This document shows, piece by piece, positions 52,987 through 62,574 of a DNA stretch of 64,000 bases. Each line of letters opens with the position of its first letter. The first letter of the stretch is position 1. The translations under genes and the position numbers were made by a program. The DNA comes from Alphaproteobacteria bacterium (GTDB lineage Bacteria; Pseudomonadota; Alphaproteobacteria; Sphingomonadales; Emcibacteraceae): the NCBI GenBank assembly GCA_030428615.1, contig JAUIDN010000006.1:1-64000 (forward strand), written 5' to 3'. The notes beneath the pieces are model-generated. The model saw only the letters and a program-made list of their open reading frames with translations. It made no database searches and was not told where the DNA came from.

Positions 52987-53901
52987 TTAGCCCTTACCCT
53001 TCATTTTATTTGGACCTTTCAGGCTGTCATTTTCAACATAAGCAATTATCTTATCCGCCACGTCAATTGAAGTGTATTTCTCAATACCCTGAAGCCCCGG
53101 TGACGAATTTACCTCTAGTACAAGCGGCCCCCGCTCGGAACGTAAGATATCAACACCCGCAACGTCCAGACCAATTGTTTTTGCGGCCTTAACGGCAAGA
53201 GCGCGTTCAACGGGCTTCAATTTGACGACGGTGGCGGTTCCACCCATATGCAGATTTGAGCGAAATTCTCCCTCCTGCCCCTGACGTTTCATGGCAGCAA
53301 CAACTTTCTCGCCGACAACAAAGCAGCGGATGTCCGCACCACCCGCTTCTTTTATAAATTCCTGCACAAGAAAATTTGCGTCCAGCCCCCGAAAGGCATT
53401 AATCAGACTTTCTGCCGCCTTTTTGGTCTCCCCAAGGACAACACCGTTGCCATGCGTACTTTCCAGTATTTTTACAACGACCGGTGCACCGCCCACAAAT
53501 TCAATTAGATCTTCTGTGGCATTGGCACCATGGGCATAGCCGGTAATGGGCATGCCAACACCTTTACGGGCGAGCAACTGATGCGCACGAAGCTTGTCAC
53601 GCGACCTGGCGATCGCAATAGATTCATTTATCGAGTAAACGCCGCCAACTTCAAACTGACGCAAAACTGCCGTGCCATATGCTGTAACCGATGCCCCAAT
53701 ACGGGGAATAACCGCGTCGAAAACCAGCCTTTCTCTTGATTGTTTAGGTTTATAATAAACAGTTGGTTTATTAGCGGTTATATTCATATAACATTTAAGG
53801 ACATCCACCACTTTAACTTCATGCCCCCTATTTTGTGCCGCTTCAACAAGTCTATTTGTAGAGTATAATTTGGGGTTCCGTGACAAGATACCAATTTTCA
53901 T
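52987..53901 (-). CDS. rimK: RimK-like ATP-grasp ligase
   Basis: A 304-residue ATP-grasp enzyme of the RimK family. It has the start [10 protein letters not shown], an ATP-grasp core (about 95-290; [34 protein letters not shown]) and [11 protein letters not shown] followed by [20 protein letters not shown]. The E. coli enzyme adds glutamates to ribosomal protein S6, while relatives join amino acids to other small molecules. It is the first gene of a four-gene operon. With an M14 deacylase-type enzyme next to it, ligation and removal of an amino-acid cap is a reasonable pairing. Confidence 0.9.
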   Translation of the reverse strand: MKIGILSRNPKLYSTNRLVEAAQNRGHEVKVVDVLKCYMNITANKPTVYYKPKQSRERLVFDAVIPRIGASVTAYGTAVLRQFEVGGVYSINESIAIARSRDKLRAHQLLARKGVGMPITGYAHGANATEDLIEFVGGAPVVVKILESTHGNGVVLGETKKAAESLINAFRGLDANFLVQEFIKEAGGADIRCFVVGEKVVAAMKRQGQEGEFRSNLHMGGTATVVKLKPVERALAVKAAKTIGLDVAGVDILRSERGPLVLEVNSSPGLQGIEKYTSIDVADKIIAYVENDSLKGPNKMKGKG

Positions 53902-54035
53902 AATTTTTCATTTCCTACAACTAATTTTCTTACCATCATCAGCTCTCGTCCGAAAAAGTCAATTTATTTAAGTAATAGAAATACTTGAACTGACCTGTTT
54001 AATCATATTTCAAATGATGATTATATGGCAATTCT

Positions 54036-54054
54036 GTTGGGTTTATGACCCAAC
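54036..54054. other. Short perfect hairpin upstream of the RimK operon
   Basis: GTTGGGT (54036-54042) pairs with ACCCAAC (54048-54054) around a 5-base loop. No T-run follows. It lies between the stop of the PAS gene and the start of the RimK gene on the same strand. It may be a weak terminator or a leader element. No gene was seen in 53902-54128. Confidence 0.45.
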
Positions 54055-54128
54055 TCTCGCCGAATGGTGTAGCTCGATTTCTCTATAGTGTTGTATGAAT
54101 ATAATCAATGAAAATTCATCGTGCTTTA

Positions 54129-54671
54129 CTACTGGTGCACAATCGCGCTTAAGACATGCGTAACATCATGACCGTTTTCCGCCAGCGGTAAATCTATAAA
54201 CCAGATAGGTCGCGCACTAATTCCGCCATCTGGAAGTACCCCTCTACATACTGCGTACTTTCGGTCATACAGATGGGTGAGATATTCATGAAATTTACGA
54301 ATAATTTCTGGCGACTTTACAGCGCCATCACGAATATTTTCGGATAACGACTTTCTGCCCCATACCGCTGCAAATGTTTCGCCAACGATACGGACTTCAT
54401 CTTTCTGATCAAACTTTTCCCCGCACTTTATAAGGCGCATTTTCGAATGCCATCCCTTCAAATCCGTTATGGAAAAGCTTTCCCAGGACGGCATTTCATT
54501 ATTTTGAATTGCGCCATGCCAAATATTATAAAATTCAAGTATTTTTCCAATACCCTTAGGGGGACGCTGGTCAATCTCAAAAAAATAACAATCAAAACCA
54601 ACACTGTCTTCCGATATGTGAATTTCATGTACCGATGCGGAAAAATCTATTTTTTTGTCATCCTCAACCAT
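54129..54671 (-). CDS. PAS_5-like protein
   Basis: A 180-residue soluble protein with the order typical of alphaproteobacterial PAS_5 proteins: an N-terminal ILEFYNIWHGAIQNNEMPSW, a beta-rich middle (ITDLKGWHSKMRLIKCGEKF), RIVGETFAAVWGRKSLSENI, and a C-terminal ISARPIWFIDLPLAENG. These domains bind a small ligand or sense an intracellular signal and have no output domain. Function unknown. No regulator is adjacent. Confidence 0.7.
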   Translation of the reverse strand: MVEDDKKIDFSASVHEIHISEDSVGFDCYFFEIDQRPPKGIGKILEFYNIWHGAIQNNEMPSWESFSITDLKGWHSKMRLIKCGEKFDQKDEVRIVGETFAAVWGRKSLSENIRDGAVKSPEIIRKFHEYLTHLYDRKYAVCRGVLPDGGISARPIWFIDLPLAENGHDVTHVLSAIVHQ

Positions 54672-54788
54672 TAGAGAAAGGCCATTCTTTATATTAAAGC
54701 CCCAAAATTAACATATGGGTTGAAAAGAACCATAAATTAACACTCTATAATATAATTTTGTCACCCGACCGTCAACAACAAGTAGCCG

Positions 54789-55373
54789 TTATTTTTCGCC
54801 TTCTTTTAAATGACGACTGAGTACCCAGCAATATCCATCCGGGTCAAGAATATAGCATTCCCGAAGACCATGTGGTTTATTCAAACTTTCGTAAAGCACT
54901 TTGTATCCCGCTTCTCTTGCTGCGTTTTCCGCTTCGTCCGGATCCTGATCATAAAGCCTTAGTTCGACGCCACGTCCGCGCCCCTCCTGTCCTTTTACCA
55001 GCTCAAGCATGGGGTTGCTGTGATAGGTGCCATCATGATGCAGCATCCAGACATTTTCGCCGTGTCTCATAATGGCGAAACTATCATCTGCATACATCGC
55101 TTCCGCCTTGAGAATCTTTTTGGAAAATTCAACTGTCGCCGCAACATTGCTCACAAGCAAACTGATGCCGATCCCCGATAATGACTGTCCAAAACTTACG
55201 GCATCAGGGGCGGAACCATCGTTTCCTGCCATTGCATTCTGTGACATTTGTCCCTCCTGCGTCGCGGTTGCCCATGCAGCATTGCCGGTTGCACCCGCCA
55301 CTACCGTTCCTGCTCCCGCGATTGTAATGCCTGTTTTGCTAATAAACTTACGTCTTGTGAACGCATCTTGCAC
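54789..55373 (-). CDS. Tat-exported VOC family protein
   Basis: A 194-residue protein with a twin-arginine signal (FTRRKFISKTGITIAGAGTV), GTG start and GGGAG 7 bases upstream. Residues about 65-190 form a VOC domain (GISLLVSNVAATVEFSKKIL, VELRLYDQDPDEAENAAREA, YILDPDGYCWVLSRH). VOC proteins are usually cytoplasmic, so the export signal is unusual. It may act on a compound in the periplasm. The metal site is not clear. Confidence 0.85.
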   Translation of the reverse strand: MQDAFTRRKFISKTGITIAGAGTVVAGATGNAAWATATQEGQMSQNAMAGNDGSAPDAVSFGQSLSGIGISLLVSNVAATVEFSKKILKAEAMYADDSFAIMRHGENVWMLHHDGTYHSNPMLELVKGQEGRGRGVELRLYDQDPDEAENAAREAGYKVLYESLNKPHGLRECYILDPDGYCWVLSRHLKEGEK

Positions 55374-55471
55374 TTAACATCTCCCAACTTATTATTACGA
55401 GTCATTTGTGCAATTCTATCATAATAATATCAGGACAGTGGTAACAATGATGTTACTACATTACGAACAAT

Positions 55472-55717
55472 TTAAGACGCTTCAAGTAAACCGGCTTGAT
55501 TGTCATTGCTTGCAGACAAAACAGGGCTTAACGCGTATCCTTTATCTTGTATCAGGTCGATAAAATCATAGTCCTCAGCGGTTTCACCAATAAATTCCAT
55601 AATGCTGTTAAGGCTGTTTTCCAGTTCTTCAATAAATGAATTTTCAGCGGGCAACGGCACATGTCCTTTATCTTTCATTAGGTCCATAAAATTGTATGTT
55701 GTTATTAAAGTTGTCAT
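55472..55717 (-). CDS. Small protein with an internal duplication
   Basis: An 81-residue hydrophilic, acidic protein with AGGAAG a few bases before the ATG. Residues 8-23 (YNFMDLMKDKGHVPLP) and 50-65 (YDFIDLIQDKGYALSP) are copies, 8 of 16 identical with several conservative changes. The DNA of the repeats is also close, so the duplication looks recent. Between them lies a helical acidic linker (about 28-48). It has no signal peptide, hydrophobic segment or known motif. It could be a short regulator or a peptide precursor, but no modifying enzyme is nearby. Confidence 0.6.
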   Translation of the reverse strand: MTTLITTYNFMDLMKDKGHVPLPAENSFIEELENSLNSIMEFIGETAEDYDFIDLIQDKGYALSPVLSASNDNQAGLLEAS

Positions 55718-55979
55718 CTTTCTTCCTTTTTAACGTTCTATTTTAAGGTCATCTGGCAGCAATTATCGCAACCATGCTTTTCAGATAAACATATTACGCC
55801 AAGGAACAAGATGTACCTGCGCCGTCTTATCGCAGAATAATTTCATTTCGTCGCAATTTTGATAATCATTCGCAAAAAACATAAAAATTTTCACTGTTCT
55901 CTCCATATTTTTTGGTGCTAAGGTGATGAAAATTGAAAACAAAAATATCATTTTAAACATACATCTTTGGAGCAATTAT

Positions 55980-56609
55980 ATGAGCGGCGCAATCCTGATT
56001 GATCACCCACTTATTCAACATAAGCTAACGATCATGAGAAACAAGGAAACACCGCCGCCACTGTTTCGGGCACTTCTAAGGGAGATAAGTTTTCTTATGG
56101 GGTATGAGGTTACCAGAAATATGCCAACAGAAGACGTGGAAATTGAAACACCCGTTGCCAAAACAAGCCAACCCAAACTCGCGGGACGGAAAATGTGCAT
56201 CCATTCTATACTGCGGGCCGGTAACGGATTAATGGAAGGGCTACTCGAGCTCATTCCAACTGCAAAAGTCGGTCACATCGGACTTTACCGCGATCACAAG
56301 GATCTACACGCTGTCGAATATTATTTCAAAGTGCCAAACCATTTGGATGAACGATTTAACCTCGTGGTTGATCCAATGCTGGCCACCGGAAACTCAGCAA
56401 TCGCCGCTCTGGAAAGAATAAAACAGGCTGACGCAAAAAAGATAACGTTTTTATGTCTTCTCGCTGCGCCGGAAGGAATAAAAGCGCTCAATGAAGCCCA
56501 TCCGGATGTAACCATCTATACTGCGGCCATCGACGACAGGCTGAATGAAAAATCGTACATTGTCCCTGGCCTTGGCGATGCAGGCGACCGTATTTACGGA
56601 ACGTTATGA
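55980..56609 (+). CDS. upp: Uracil phosphoribosyltransferase
   Basis: About 209 residues from the ATG at 55980 (TTGGAG 8 bases upstream), matching the usual UPRTase length; an in-frame start at 55923 adds an unlikely extension. The PRPP-binding loop is [10 protein letters not shown]. The uracil-binding end [10 protein letters not shown] is present. It makes UMP from uracil and PRPP. It converges with the psuK-psuG-oxygenase operon, 3 bases away at the ends. That operon releases uracil, so the location is metabolically sensible. Confidence 0.95.
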   Translation: MSGAILIDHPLIQHKLTIMRNKETPPPLFRALLREISFLMGYEVTRNMPTEDVEIETPVAKTSQPKLAGRKMCIHSILRAGNGLMEGLLELIPTAKVGHIGLYRDHKDLHAVEYYFKVPNHLDERFNLVVDPMLATGNSAIAALERIKQADAKKITFLCLLAAPEGIKALNEAHPDVTIYTAAIDDRLNEKSYIVPGLGDAGDRIYGTL

Positions 56610-56612
56610 GCG

Positions 56613-57611
56613 CTAATTTGACTGTTTGAATTTGTCTATCAGATAATCACCTGCCTTCACAGGCGGATATTTCGCCCTGTCCCCATCCTTGACACAGGTC
56701 GGAATGGCTGTAATTTCAGCATCAAAATTCGGATTCATAAAATATGCGATGGATTGGCGGCGTTTGCTGTTTTCTCCCTGCGCCGATTCCGGTTCGACGA
56801 CCCTGTGAAGGGTTGAAACCCAACGGTCATTGGTCCAACGCGCCAGAAGATCACCAATATTGATGATAAAACCGTCCTTCACCACCGGCGCTTTGATCCA
56901 GTCGCCATTTGGGGACCTGACTTCAAGTCCGTCAACGTCAGGATCAGGTTTAAGGATGGTCACACTACCATAGTCGGAATGTGCACCTGCCCTTAATTGT
57001 CCCGGTAAAATTTTGCGGGATAATGACGGATAATTCTGGGTGCGCAGCGCACTAATGTGATGTGTATGATACTCTTTGAAATAATCTTTATCGACTTCAA
57101 GTGCCAATGCAAGAAGTTCCATTATCTGCGCCCCCAATATTTCCATCGCATGATAATATGATAACCAGGCCTCTTTGAAATTTTCTGGTTTTTTTGGCCA
57201 TATATTTGCCCCATAGAAAAAATCAAAATCGTCACCATGAGGATGAAATTCAGGAGGTGAAATTGGACCACTGCTAAAAGTTTCTTTTCTGTCGGGCGGC
57301 GCGTCCTCTCCCTGTGTTTTTGCGAGGCTTTCCCCTTCGACCGGTGTAAAACCGCGCGGACAATGTATATCTGTTGTCTGCGCACTGTATTTTTCTGTTT
57401 CCGGCAAAGCAAAAAACTCTGCGGCCGCGGTCCACGCAGCATCAATGACATCATTATTCACATTATGATTTTCAATAATAAGAAACCCGATTGCTCTACA
57501 GATGTGATCAACACGTGACGCAACCTTTTTTTGAACGGCAGGAGCCCCATTCAGGAATTCGCCTAAATCCACCGTAGGAATTGTCTTGTCGAAAAGTTCT
57601 ATATGAGCCAT
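56613..57611 (-). CDS. 2-oxoglutarate/Fe(II) oxygenase, isopenicillin N synthase-like
   Basis: A 332-residue oxygenase with an N-terminal DIOX_N-type half (IPTVDLGEFL) and a jelly-roll catalytic half. Iron ligands are His211 and Asp213 (AHSDYGSVTIL) and His269 (STLHRVVEP). The 2-oxoglutarate-binding Arg285 is in RRQS. It starts 3 bases after the psuG stop, so it is almost certainly in that operon. The same family includes thymine 7-hydroxylase, so a pyrimidine base or nucleoside is a plausible substrate, though this is inferred from location. Confidence 0.9.
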   Translation of the reverse strand: MAHIELFDKTIPTVDLGEFLNGAPAVQKKVASRVDHICRAIGFLIIENHNVNNDVIDAAWTAAAEFFALPETEKYSAQTTDIHCPRGFTPVEGESLAKTQGEDAPPDRKETFSSGPISPPEFHPHGDDFDFFYGANIWPKKPENFKEAWLSYYHAMEILGAQIMELLALALEVDKDYFKEYHTHHISALRTQNYPSLSRKILPGQLRAGAHSDYGSVTILKPDPDVDGLEVRSPNGDWIKAPVVKDGFIINIGDLLARWTNDRWVSTLHRVVEPESAQGENSKRRQSIAYFMNPNFDAEITAIPTCVKDGDRAKYPPVKAGDYLIDKFKQSN

Positions 57612-57614
57612 TCC

Positions 57615-58544
57615 TTACCCCCGCAAACCACTCGCCGCTACAGCAATATCAGCTGCAAGTTTCGCATTGTTAAGTACCAGTTCAATATTTGTTTCCAGAC
57701 TTTCACCTTGCGTTTGCTCGGCTATACGTGCAAGCAGAAAGGGCGTCGTATCCTTTCCCGTTATTCCGCGATTATCCATTTCAATGATGGCATCATGAAT
57801 AGTTTTCTCAATTTCTTCAGGCGCAAGTGCATAAATTTGCGGCACCGGGTTTGTAATCAACACCCCACCATTTAAACCCAAATCATATTTCGCCCTAATA
57901 GCTTTGCCTATCTCAAGCGGATTATCGCATCTGTAATCCACTTTAAATCCGCTGCTGCTGGCGTAGAACGCGGGCACATCATCTGTCTTATAGCCGACAA
58001 CCGGCACGCCAACCGTTTCCAGATATTCCAATGTACGGCCGATATCTAAAATTGATTTAATTCCTGCACAAACAACACTGACATCTGTATTGGCCAGTTC
58101 CTCAAGATCCGCGGAAATATCCATTGAATTTTCCCCGCCACGATGAACACCGCCAATCCCGCCAGTGGCAAATAATTGTATGCCCGCCATGGCAGCAATA
58201 ATCATCGTTGCAGCGACAGTTGTTGCACCGTCCTTCTGACCGGACACAAGAAATGGTATGTCCCGACGACTTGCCTTTATCACGTCTGTGCCAGCTTTAC
58301 CAAGATATTCAAGTTCACCATCCGAAAGCCCGACTTTCAACCTTCCCTTAAGGATCGCGATTGTAGCTGGTATTGCGCCATTATCCCTGACGACCTGTTC
58401 CACCCTTTTAGCTGTTTCAATGTTTTTCGGATATGGCATACCATGAGATATTATTGTTGATTCAAGCGCTACGACAGGTTTTCCCCCTGAAAGCGCCGAT
58501 GCGATTTCCGGTAAAATATCAAGATACCTATTTTTAGAGTTCAT
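57615..58544 (-). CDS. psuG: Pseudouridine-5'-phosphate glycosidase
   Basis: A 309-residue enzyme of the PsuG family, with the typical start of the domain [17 protein letters not shown], the central [11 protein letters not shown] and [16 protein letters not shown], and the C-terminal [12 protein letters not shown]. It cleaves the C-glycosidic bond of pseudouridine 5'-phosphate, giving uracil and ribose 5-phosphate, probably with a manganese cofactor. Its start overlaps the end of psuK by 11 bases. Confidence 0.96.
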   Translation of the reverse strand: MNSKNRYLDILPEIASALSGGKPVVALESTIISHGMPYPKNIETAKRVEQVVRDNGAIPATIAILKGRLKVGLSDGELEYLGKAGTDVIKASRRDIPFLVSGQKDGATTVAATMIIAAMAGIQLFATGGIGGVHRGGENSMDISADLEELANTDVSVVCAGIKSILDIGRTLEYLETVGVPVVGYKTDDVPAFYASSSGFKVDYRCDNPLEIGKAIRAKYDLGLNGGVLITNPVPQIYALAPEEIEKTIHDAIIEMDNRGITGKDTTPFLLARIAEQTQGESLETNIELVLNNAKLAADIAVAASGLRG

Positions 58545-59481
58545 AATTTGTTTCCATTAACTTATTTATCCTTGCCACTGACATGGTCGGGTTAATCGTT
58601 TCACTATGCGCGACCGCGACTGTTGCAGCGCAGATAGCGAATTTCGCCACTTTGTCCATTTTCCATTTCGTAAGCGTCCCGTACGCTACTCCGGCCACAA
58701 ACGCATCACCGGCACCATTGGCATTTTTCACATGCACATCTTTTATTTGCTTTTGCGTCCCTGTGATATCAGCACCGCTGTAAAATACCCCATCCGGCCC
58801 CAACGTTATATAAATACTATCCACACCTTGTCCGTGAAACCAGTTTGCGATTTTTTCCAAATCAGCACTCATAATTTCACTCATCGCCTGTGCCTCTACC
58901 TTGTTCACCTTGAGTATACTGATAGAACTTAAATATGATTTTATGCGTTCGGCTTTCACCGAAGAAACAGCATCCACAATCAAATTTCGATCGCCCATAT
59001 TTGACGTCAAATAGTTGAATGTCTCAATCGGCATGTTTGTGTCCGCCACAACCGCCGCCGCGTTTTTAACAAGCCCCATATGTTGGTCAAGATATTCCGG
59101 TGTTAAATAGTCAATAACGGTCATATCATTAACAGCAACCGACATATCGCCGCTCTCATCCAGCACAGAAAGATACGTGGAGGTTGGTTCATTTTCAATT
59201 CTCAGAACCGCATCCATGTTAATGCCTGACTCAATTCCTTCGTGAAATATGCGATCTGCGAATTGATCCTGACCGATTACAGAAAGCAAATGACAATCCA
59301 CTCCAAGGCGTGCCAAATTTTCTGCGATATTACGGGCGACCCCACCCGGGCTAAGGGTAATTGTTCCCGGGTTTGAATCACCATTTATCAGCAAACTGAC
59401 CGGTTTGCCGCAAATATCCATATTTGCGCCGCCAATCACCACAATATAAGGTGCTTTATCATTTGTTGTACCGGTTTTCAT
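58534..59481 (-). CDS. psuK: Pseudouridine kinase, PfkB family
   Basis: A 315-residue carbohydrate kinase. The N-terminal [11 protein letters not shown] and [15 protein letters not shown] and the C-terminal GAGDAFVAG with the catalytic Asp define the PfkB family. Overlap with psuG identifies the substrate as pseudouridine. It makes pseudouridine 5'-phosphate from pseudouridine and ATP. It is the first gene of the psuK-psuG-oxygenase operon. No dedicated pseudouridine transporter is visible. Confidence 0.94.
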   Translation of the reverse strand: MKTGTTNDKAPYIVVIGGANMDICGKPVSLLINGDSNPGTITLSPGGVARNIAENLARLGVDCHLLSVIGQDQFADRIFHEGIESGINMDAVLRIENEPTSTYLSVLDESGDMSVAVNDMTVIDYLTPEYLDQHMGLVKNAAAVVADTNMPIETFNYLTSNMGDRNLIVDAVSSVKAERIKSYLSSISILKVNKVEAQAMSEIMSADLEKIANWFHGQGVDSIYITLGPDGVFYSGADITGTQKQIKDVHVKNANGAGDAFVAGVAYGTLTKWKMDKVAKFAICAATVAVAHSETINPTMSVARINKLMETNYEL

Positions 59482-59588
59482 TTGAAATCGACACTACGTT
59501 TTGGCACGGTGAAGTGTCAAACAATTAAATGATACTGAAAGGATTTCCTGACGAAAGTCACATAATCTTGGGCTGCAGATTAAGGTAT

Positions 59589-60386
59589 CTATAAATCCAG
59601 AATTTCAAGACAATTATCTTTATCAATAACCAGCACCGAGTTGCTTGGAAGTTTATTCCATGAATCCCGCACTTTTGAAAGTGGTTCGCTGGCAAAAACA
59701 ATAGCATCCTGTGTTTCCGAATAATAGAGTGATGGTGCCTGGCGATCATCGCATGTTGTTGCACGCGTCAGAATGATATTTTCACCGTCCGTAAGCGCGA
59801 AATTCAACATAGAAGGTCCATTAATTTCAAGATGATTTAACGCACCTTTAAGGGTCTCAACCATGTTCATCATGCTCGCTGCAAGATTTTCGAGTGAAAG
59901 GCCCTTTTTAAAGTCAATTTGATTGAGAAAATATGCGAAGCTGAATTCACTATCCGTATTTCCTTCGATCAGATTAAAAGCATCATCTGACAAATCCTTC
60001 ATCAGATAGCGTCTTATGATCTTAAAACTATCGATCATACCGTTATGCATCCAGAGATAATCACCATACCTGAATGGATGGCAATTAAGCTGAGTGACCG
60101 GCATGCCGATGGTTGCGTCCCTGACATGGGCGAAAAAACAACGGGAAACGATTTTTTCCGAAAGTCGAAGCAGGTTTCTGTTACTCCATGCCGGTTCAAT
60201 GCTTGTAAAGACACCCGGTTCAGGATCATCATGAATTGGATACCAGCCGATGCCAAACCCATCCCCGTTTACCGGCTTGACACTTTCCTTGGCATCAATC
60301 GATTGAACAATAAGCGAATTTTCAGACTTAACCAGTAAATCCGCAATGGTAATGGGGTTTCCCTTATATCCAACAAATCGGCACAT
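59589..60386 (-). CDS. Class II glutamine amidotransferase (EgtC/YafJ-like)
   Basis: A 265-residue Ntn-hydrolase. The N-terminal Met-Cys exposes Cys2 as the nucleophile after Met removal. Family motifs are GDGFGIGWYP, CFFAHVRDAT, NCHPFRYGDYLWMHNG and GNTDSEFSFAYFL. Such stand-alone amidotransferase domains hydrolyse gamma-glutamyl or glutamine amides. EgtC does this in ergothioneine synthesis, but no egtB or egtD is nearby. GGAG precedes the ATG at ideal spacing. Confidence 0.93.
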   Translation of the reverse strand: MCRFVGYKGNPITIADLLVKSENSLIVQSIDAKESVKPVNGDGFGIGWYPIHDDPEPGVFTSIEPAWSNRNLLRLSEKIVSRCFFAHVRDATIGMPVTQLNCHPFRYGDYLWMHNGMIDSFKIIRRYLMKDLSDDAFNLIEGNTDSEFSFAYFLNQIDFKKGLSLENLAASMMNMVETLKGALNHLEINGPSMLNFALTDGENIILTRATTCDDRQAPSLYYSETQDAIVFASEPLSKVRDSWNKLPSNSVLVIDKDNCLEILDL

Positions 60387-60478
60387 CGTGAGCTCCTAAA
60401 ATTACCCACATGCACTGTATCTGAAAAGCTTAAATATTCTCTAAAGACGTCAACCGAATTATCGCAGCTACAGGAATG

Positions 60479-61387
60479 CTATTCTTCCCGGTATGCTTTA
60501 GCTGGATATCCGATGCCATCCCGTTGCCAGATAATTTGCTTTTCCGGCGTAAGTTCAATAATCCGGTGATTTCCACCATCGGCAATAAGGGTATTGCCGT
60601 TTTTCAGTCTGACCGCTGAATAAGGTGTCTTGACAATCTCATCCCCCACTTCCCAAACCGTATTTCCGGCGTGGTCAAGCTCAACTATTTTACTGATCGC
60701 CCGTATCGAAACCAGCGTGTTCCCGTTATCAATTCTCTGCACATAAACAGGCCCCAAACCATCGAAAAGTTCGTTCTTTTCGGGTCCAAGTCCGTCTACG
60801 GCCCAAACTTCTTCACCTTCTTTATTTACTTCATAAACCTTGTTTAAGCCCGCGTCAGCAATCAAAGTGTTTCCATTTTCCAGTCTTTCTGCTTTCCATG
60901 GCCATTTCAGGTTTTCAAGATGCCATACTAGGTCACCCTGCTGGTTATATTCCCTAACAAACCCAGGAATATCATCGTCCCACCCGGCAACCAGAATATT
61001 ACCATTTGGCAGCACCGAAAATGCACATGGATATCCGCCAACCAATATCACAGCCAGAACCTTACTGTCCTTATTGATCCGCCATAACGCATTTTCACGG
61101 ATCAGGCTAACCCAATAACTGCCGTCTTCCATGCGGACGGCATCATAAGGCATCTTAAGCATATTGGTTTCGAATATAATCTCACCGTTTGCGTCAATAT
61201 GTGTAAGCCGCCCTGGGGGGAAATCTTCATCCTGATTGATACGCCCCGGTATTTCATCAATTATCAAGGTGGAATTCAGATAAATATCAGTACCTGAATC
61301 ATCATTTTGTTGCGTATCATTTTCGGCACAGGATGTTGTAATGATTATGCCAAGTATCAATGCCGAATATTTAAGAGCGGATTTCAT
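60479..61387 (-). CDS. Beta-propeller lipoprotein (arylsulfotransferase-like repeats)
   Basis: A 302-residue lipoprotein (signal peptide ending TTSC). The mature protein is a six- or seven-bladed propeller with repeats of the form (E/K/D)NGNTL(I/V), for example LENGNTLIADAGLNKVYEV and LKNGNTLIADGGNHRIIEL, each followed by a Trp-containing strand. This repeat is common in ASST-type and PQQ-like proteins. The catalytic His pair of arylsulfotransferases is not evident, so it is more likely a binding or scaffold protein in the periplasm. Confidence 0.8.
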   Translation of the reverse strand: MKSALKYSALILGIIITTSCAENDTQQNDDSGTDIYLNSTLIIDEIPGRINQDEDFPPGRLTHIDANGEIIFETNMLKMPYDAVRMEDGSYWVSLIRENALWRINKDSKVLAVILVGGYPCAFSVLPNGNILVAGWDDDIPGFVREYNQQGDLVWHLENLKWPWKAERLENGNTLIADAGLNKVYEVNKEGEEVWAVDGLGPEKNELFDGLGPVYVQRIDNGNTLVSIRAISKIVELDHAGNTVWEVGDEIVKTPYSAVRLKNGNTLIADGGNHRIIELTPEKQIIWQRDGIGYPAKAYREE

Positions 61388-61526
61388 GATCTGCCTTCCC
61401 TAGTTTTGTATACATGCGGAGTAAATATAAATAAGCGCGACGCGGTGGGGCAAGATAAAAATACGTCTATTATTTTACCTGCTGTTAACCCAACTTTGCG
61501 AAACTACGGCCAAATTGGAGAAAAAT

Positions 61527-62168
61527 ATGCGTTATCTGATTATTATGATCATACCGGTCATTCTTTTTCTTGGCGGTTGCGCAAAGATGATGAATGAAAA
61601 CCAATGCCTTGTCGCTGACTGGCGTACCGTGGGTTACGAAGACGGCAGCGCGGGTCGCAACGAACAATGGCTTGCCAAGCGTAGTGAAGCATGCGCCGAA
61701 TACGGTGTTGCGCCAAATATGGACCAGTATCTGCTGGGCCGAGCCCAGGGTCTTGAAGCATTTTGTCAGCCCCGACGTGGATTTGACCTTGGCAGTCGTG
61801 GCAATCGTTATGAGAATGTCTGTCCGGCAAACCTTGAGCCGGCGTTTCTTAATGCCCTTCAGGATGGGCGCGGGCTTCGGGACAGGCGCGCCATTCTAAT
61901 GGACCTTGAGCGGGCCGTATCATCGGCATATGCGGACTTAAAAACACTTGACGAAGAAATCACGGCCAATACGGTAACCCTTGCCACTGCAGAGGATATG
62001 ACCAATCAGGAACGTATCGATTACGCTCTTGATCTTAAAAATATGGCCGAAGAAAGAGGGCGTATTCAATCGGATCTTCCGAAAATGGAAGCGGACCTGG
62101 AAGCAGCGCGATATGATCTTGACATGTATGTTGCAAGCATTGCACCAAAATATCCCGGTGCATTATAA
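61527..62168 (+). CDS. DUF2799 family lipoprotein
   Basis: About 213 residues from the ATG at 61527, because GGAG lies 6 bases before it; the in-frame TTG at 61515 contains the Shine-Dalgarno sequence itself. The signal peptide ends FLGGC. DUF2799 landmarks are ADWRTVGYEDGSAG and YLLGRAQGLEAFC, with paired Cys, and a coiled-coil C-terminal half (about 115-200). The function of the family is unknown. Confidence 0.9.
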   Translation: MRYLIIMIIPVILFLGGCAKMMNENQCLVADWRTVGYEDGSAGRNEQWLAKRSEACAEYGVAPNMDQYLLGRAQGLEAFCQPRRGFDLGSRGNRYENVCPANLEPAFLNALQDGRGLRDRRAILMDLERAVSSAYADLKTLDEEITANTVTLATAEDMTNQERIDYALDLKNMAEERGRIQSDLPKMEADLEAARYDLDMYVASIAPKYPGAL

Positions 62169-62201
62169 AAAATTAAGCCCCAAACTATGTTGGTTGGGGC
62201 T
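62166..62201 (-). terminator. Rho-independent terminator of the small secreted protein gene
   Basis: An 8-bp stem (62176-62183 with 62194-62201) is followed on the minus strand by a T-rich run (62175 down to 62166). It lies just after the stop of the gene at 62211 and close to the end of the converging DUF2799 gene. Confidence 0.75.
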
Positions 62202-62210
62202 CACTGACCT

Positions 62211-62456
62211 TTAATTTTGCCTTCTTTTCGGCGGCTTAGGCTTGGATTTTGCCGCACTGGACTTAGCCTGTCCTTCCGCCTTTTTCGCCTTTGTATTCAT
62301 TTTAGCTTCAGCAGATTCCCCTTTATCTGCATTTTTCTCCATCATTTCCTTTGCTTTTTCCGCAGATTGCGGAGCGGCTTGAAATGCAGATGCTGAAGAC
62401 ATGGTAAAACCGATGGCAATAAGGGAAGTCATTAAAAAAGTTGTATACTTATTCAT
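62211..62456 (-). CDS. Small secreted Lys/Ala-rich protein
   Basis: About 81 residues from the ATG at 62456 (GGAG 6 bases upstream). A signal peptide (about 1-24, ending SSASA) is followed by a very low-complexity mature part rich in Lys, Ala, Glu and Ser (EKAKEMMEKNADKGESAEAK), ending in PKPPKRRQN. It is probably periplasmic and intrinsically disordered or helical. No function can be given. Confidence 0.75.
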   Translation of the reverse strand: MNKYTTFLMTSLIAIGFTMSSASAFQAAPQSAEKAKEMMEKNADKGESAEAKMNTKAKKAEGQAKSSAAKSKPKPPKRRQN

Positions 62457-62574
62457 AATAATCTCCTGTCTCATAGGAATGACATTCTAGTCATAATAAG
62501 GCTATTTAAAGGCAACATAAAATAAAAACGGTAATTGACCCGCCAATCCTTTTTATTTTCGATGGCAACCTTAT

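Noticed and set aside
59589-60386. Ergothioneine synthesis based on the EgtC-like amidotransferase
   Set aside because: No egtB or egtD homologue is near, and stand-alone class II amidotransferases of this type occur without that pathway.
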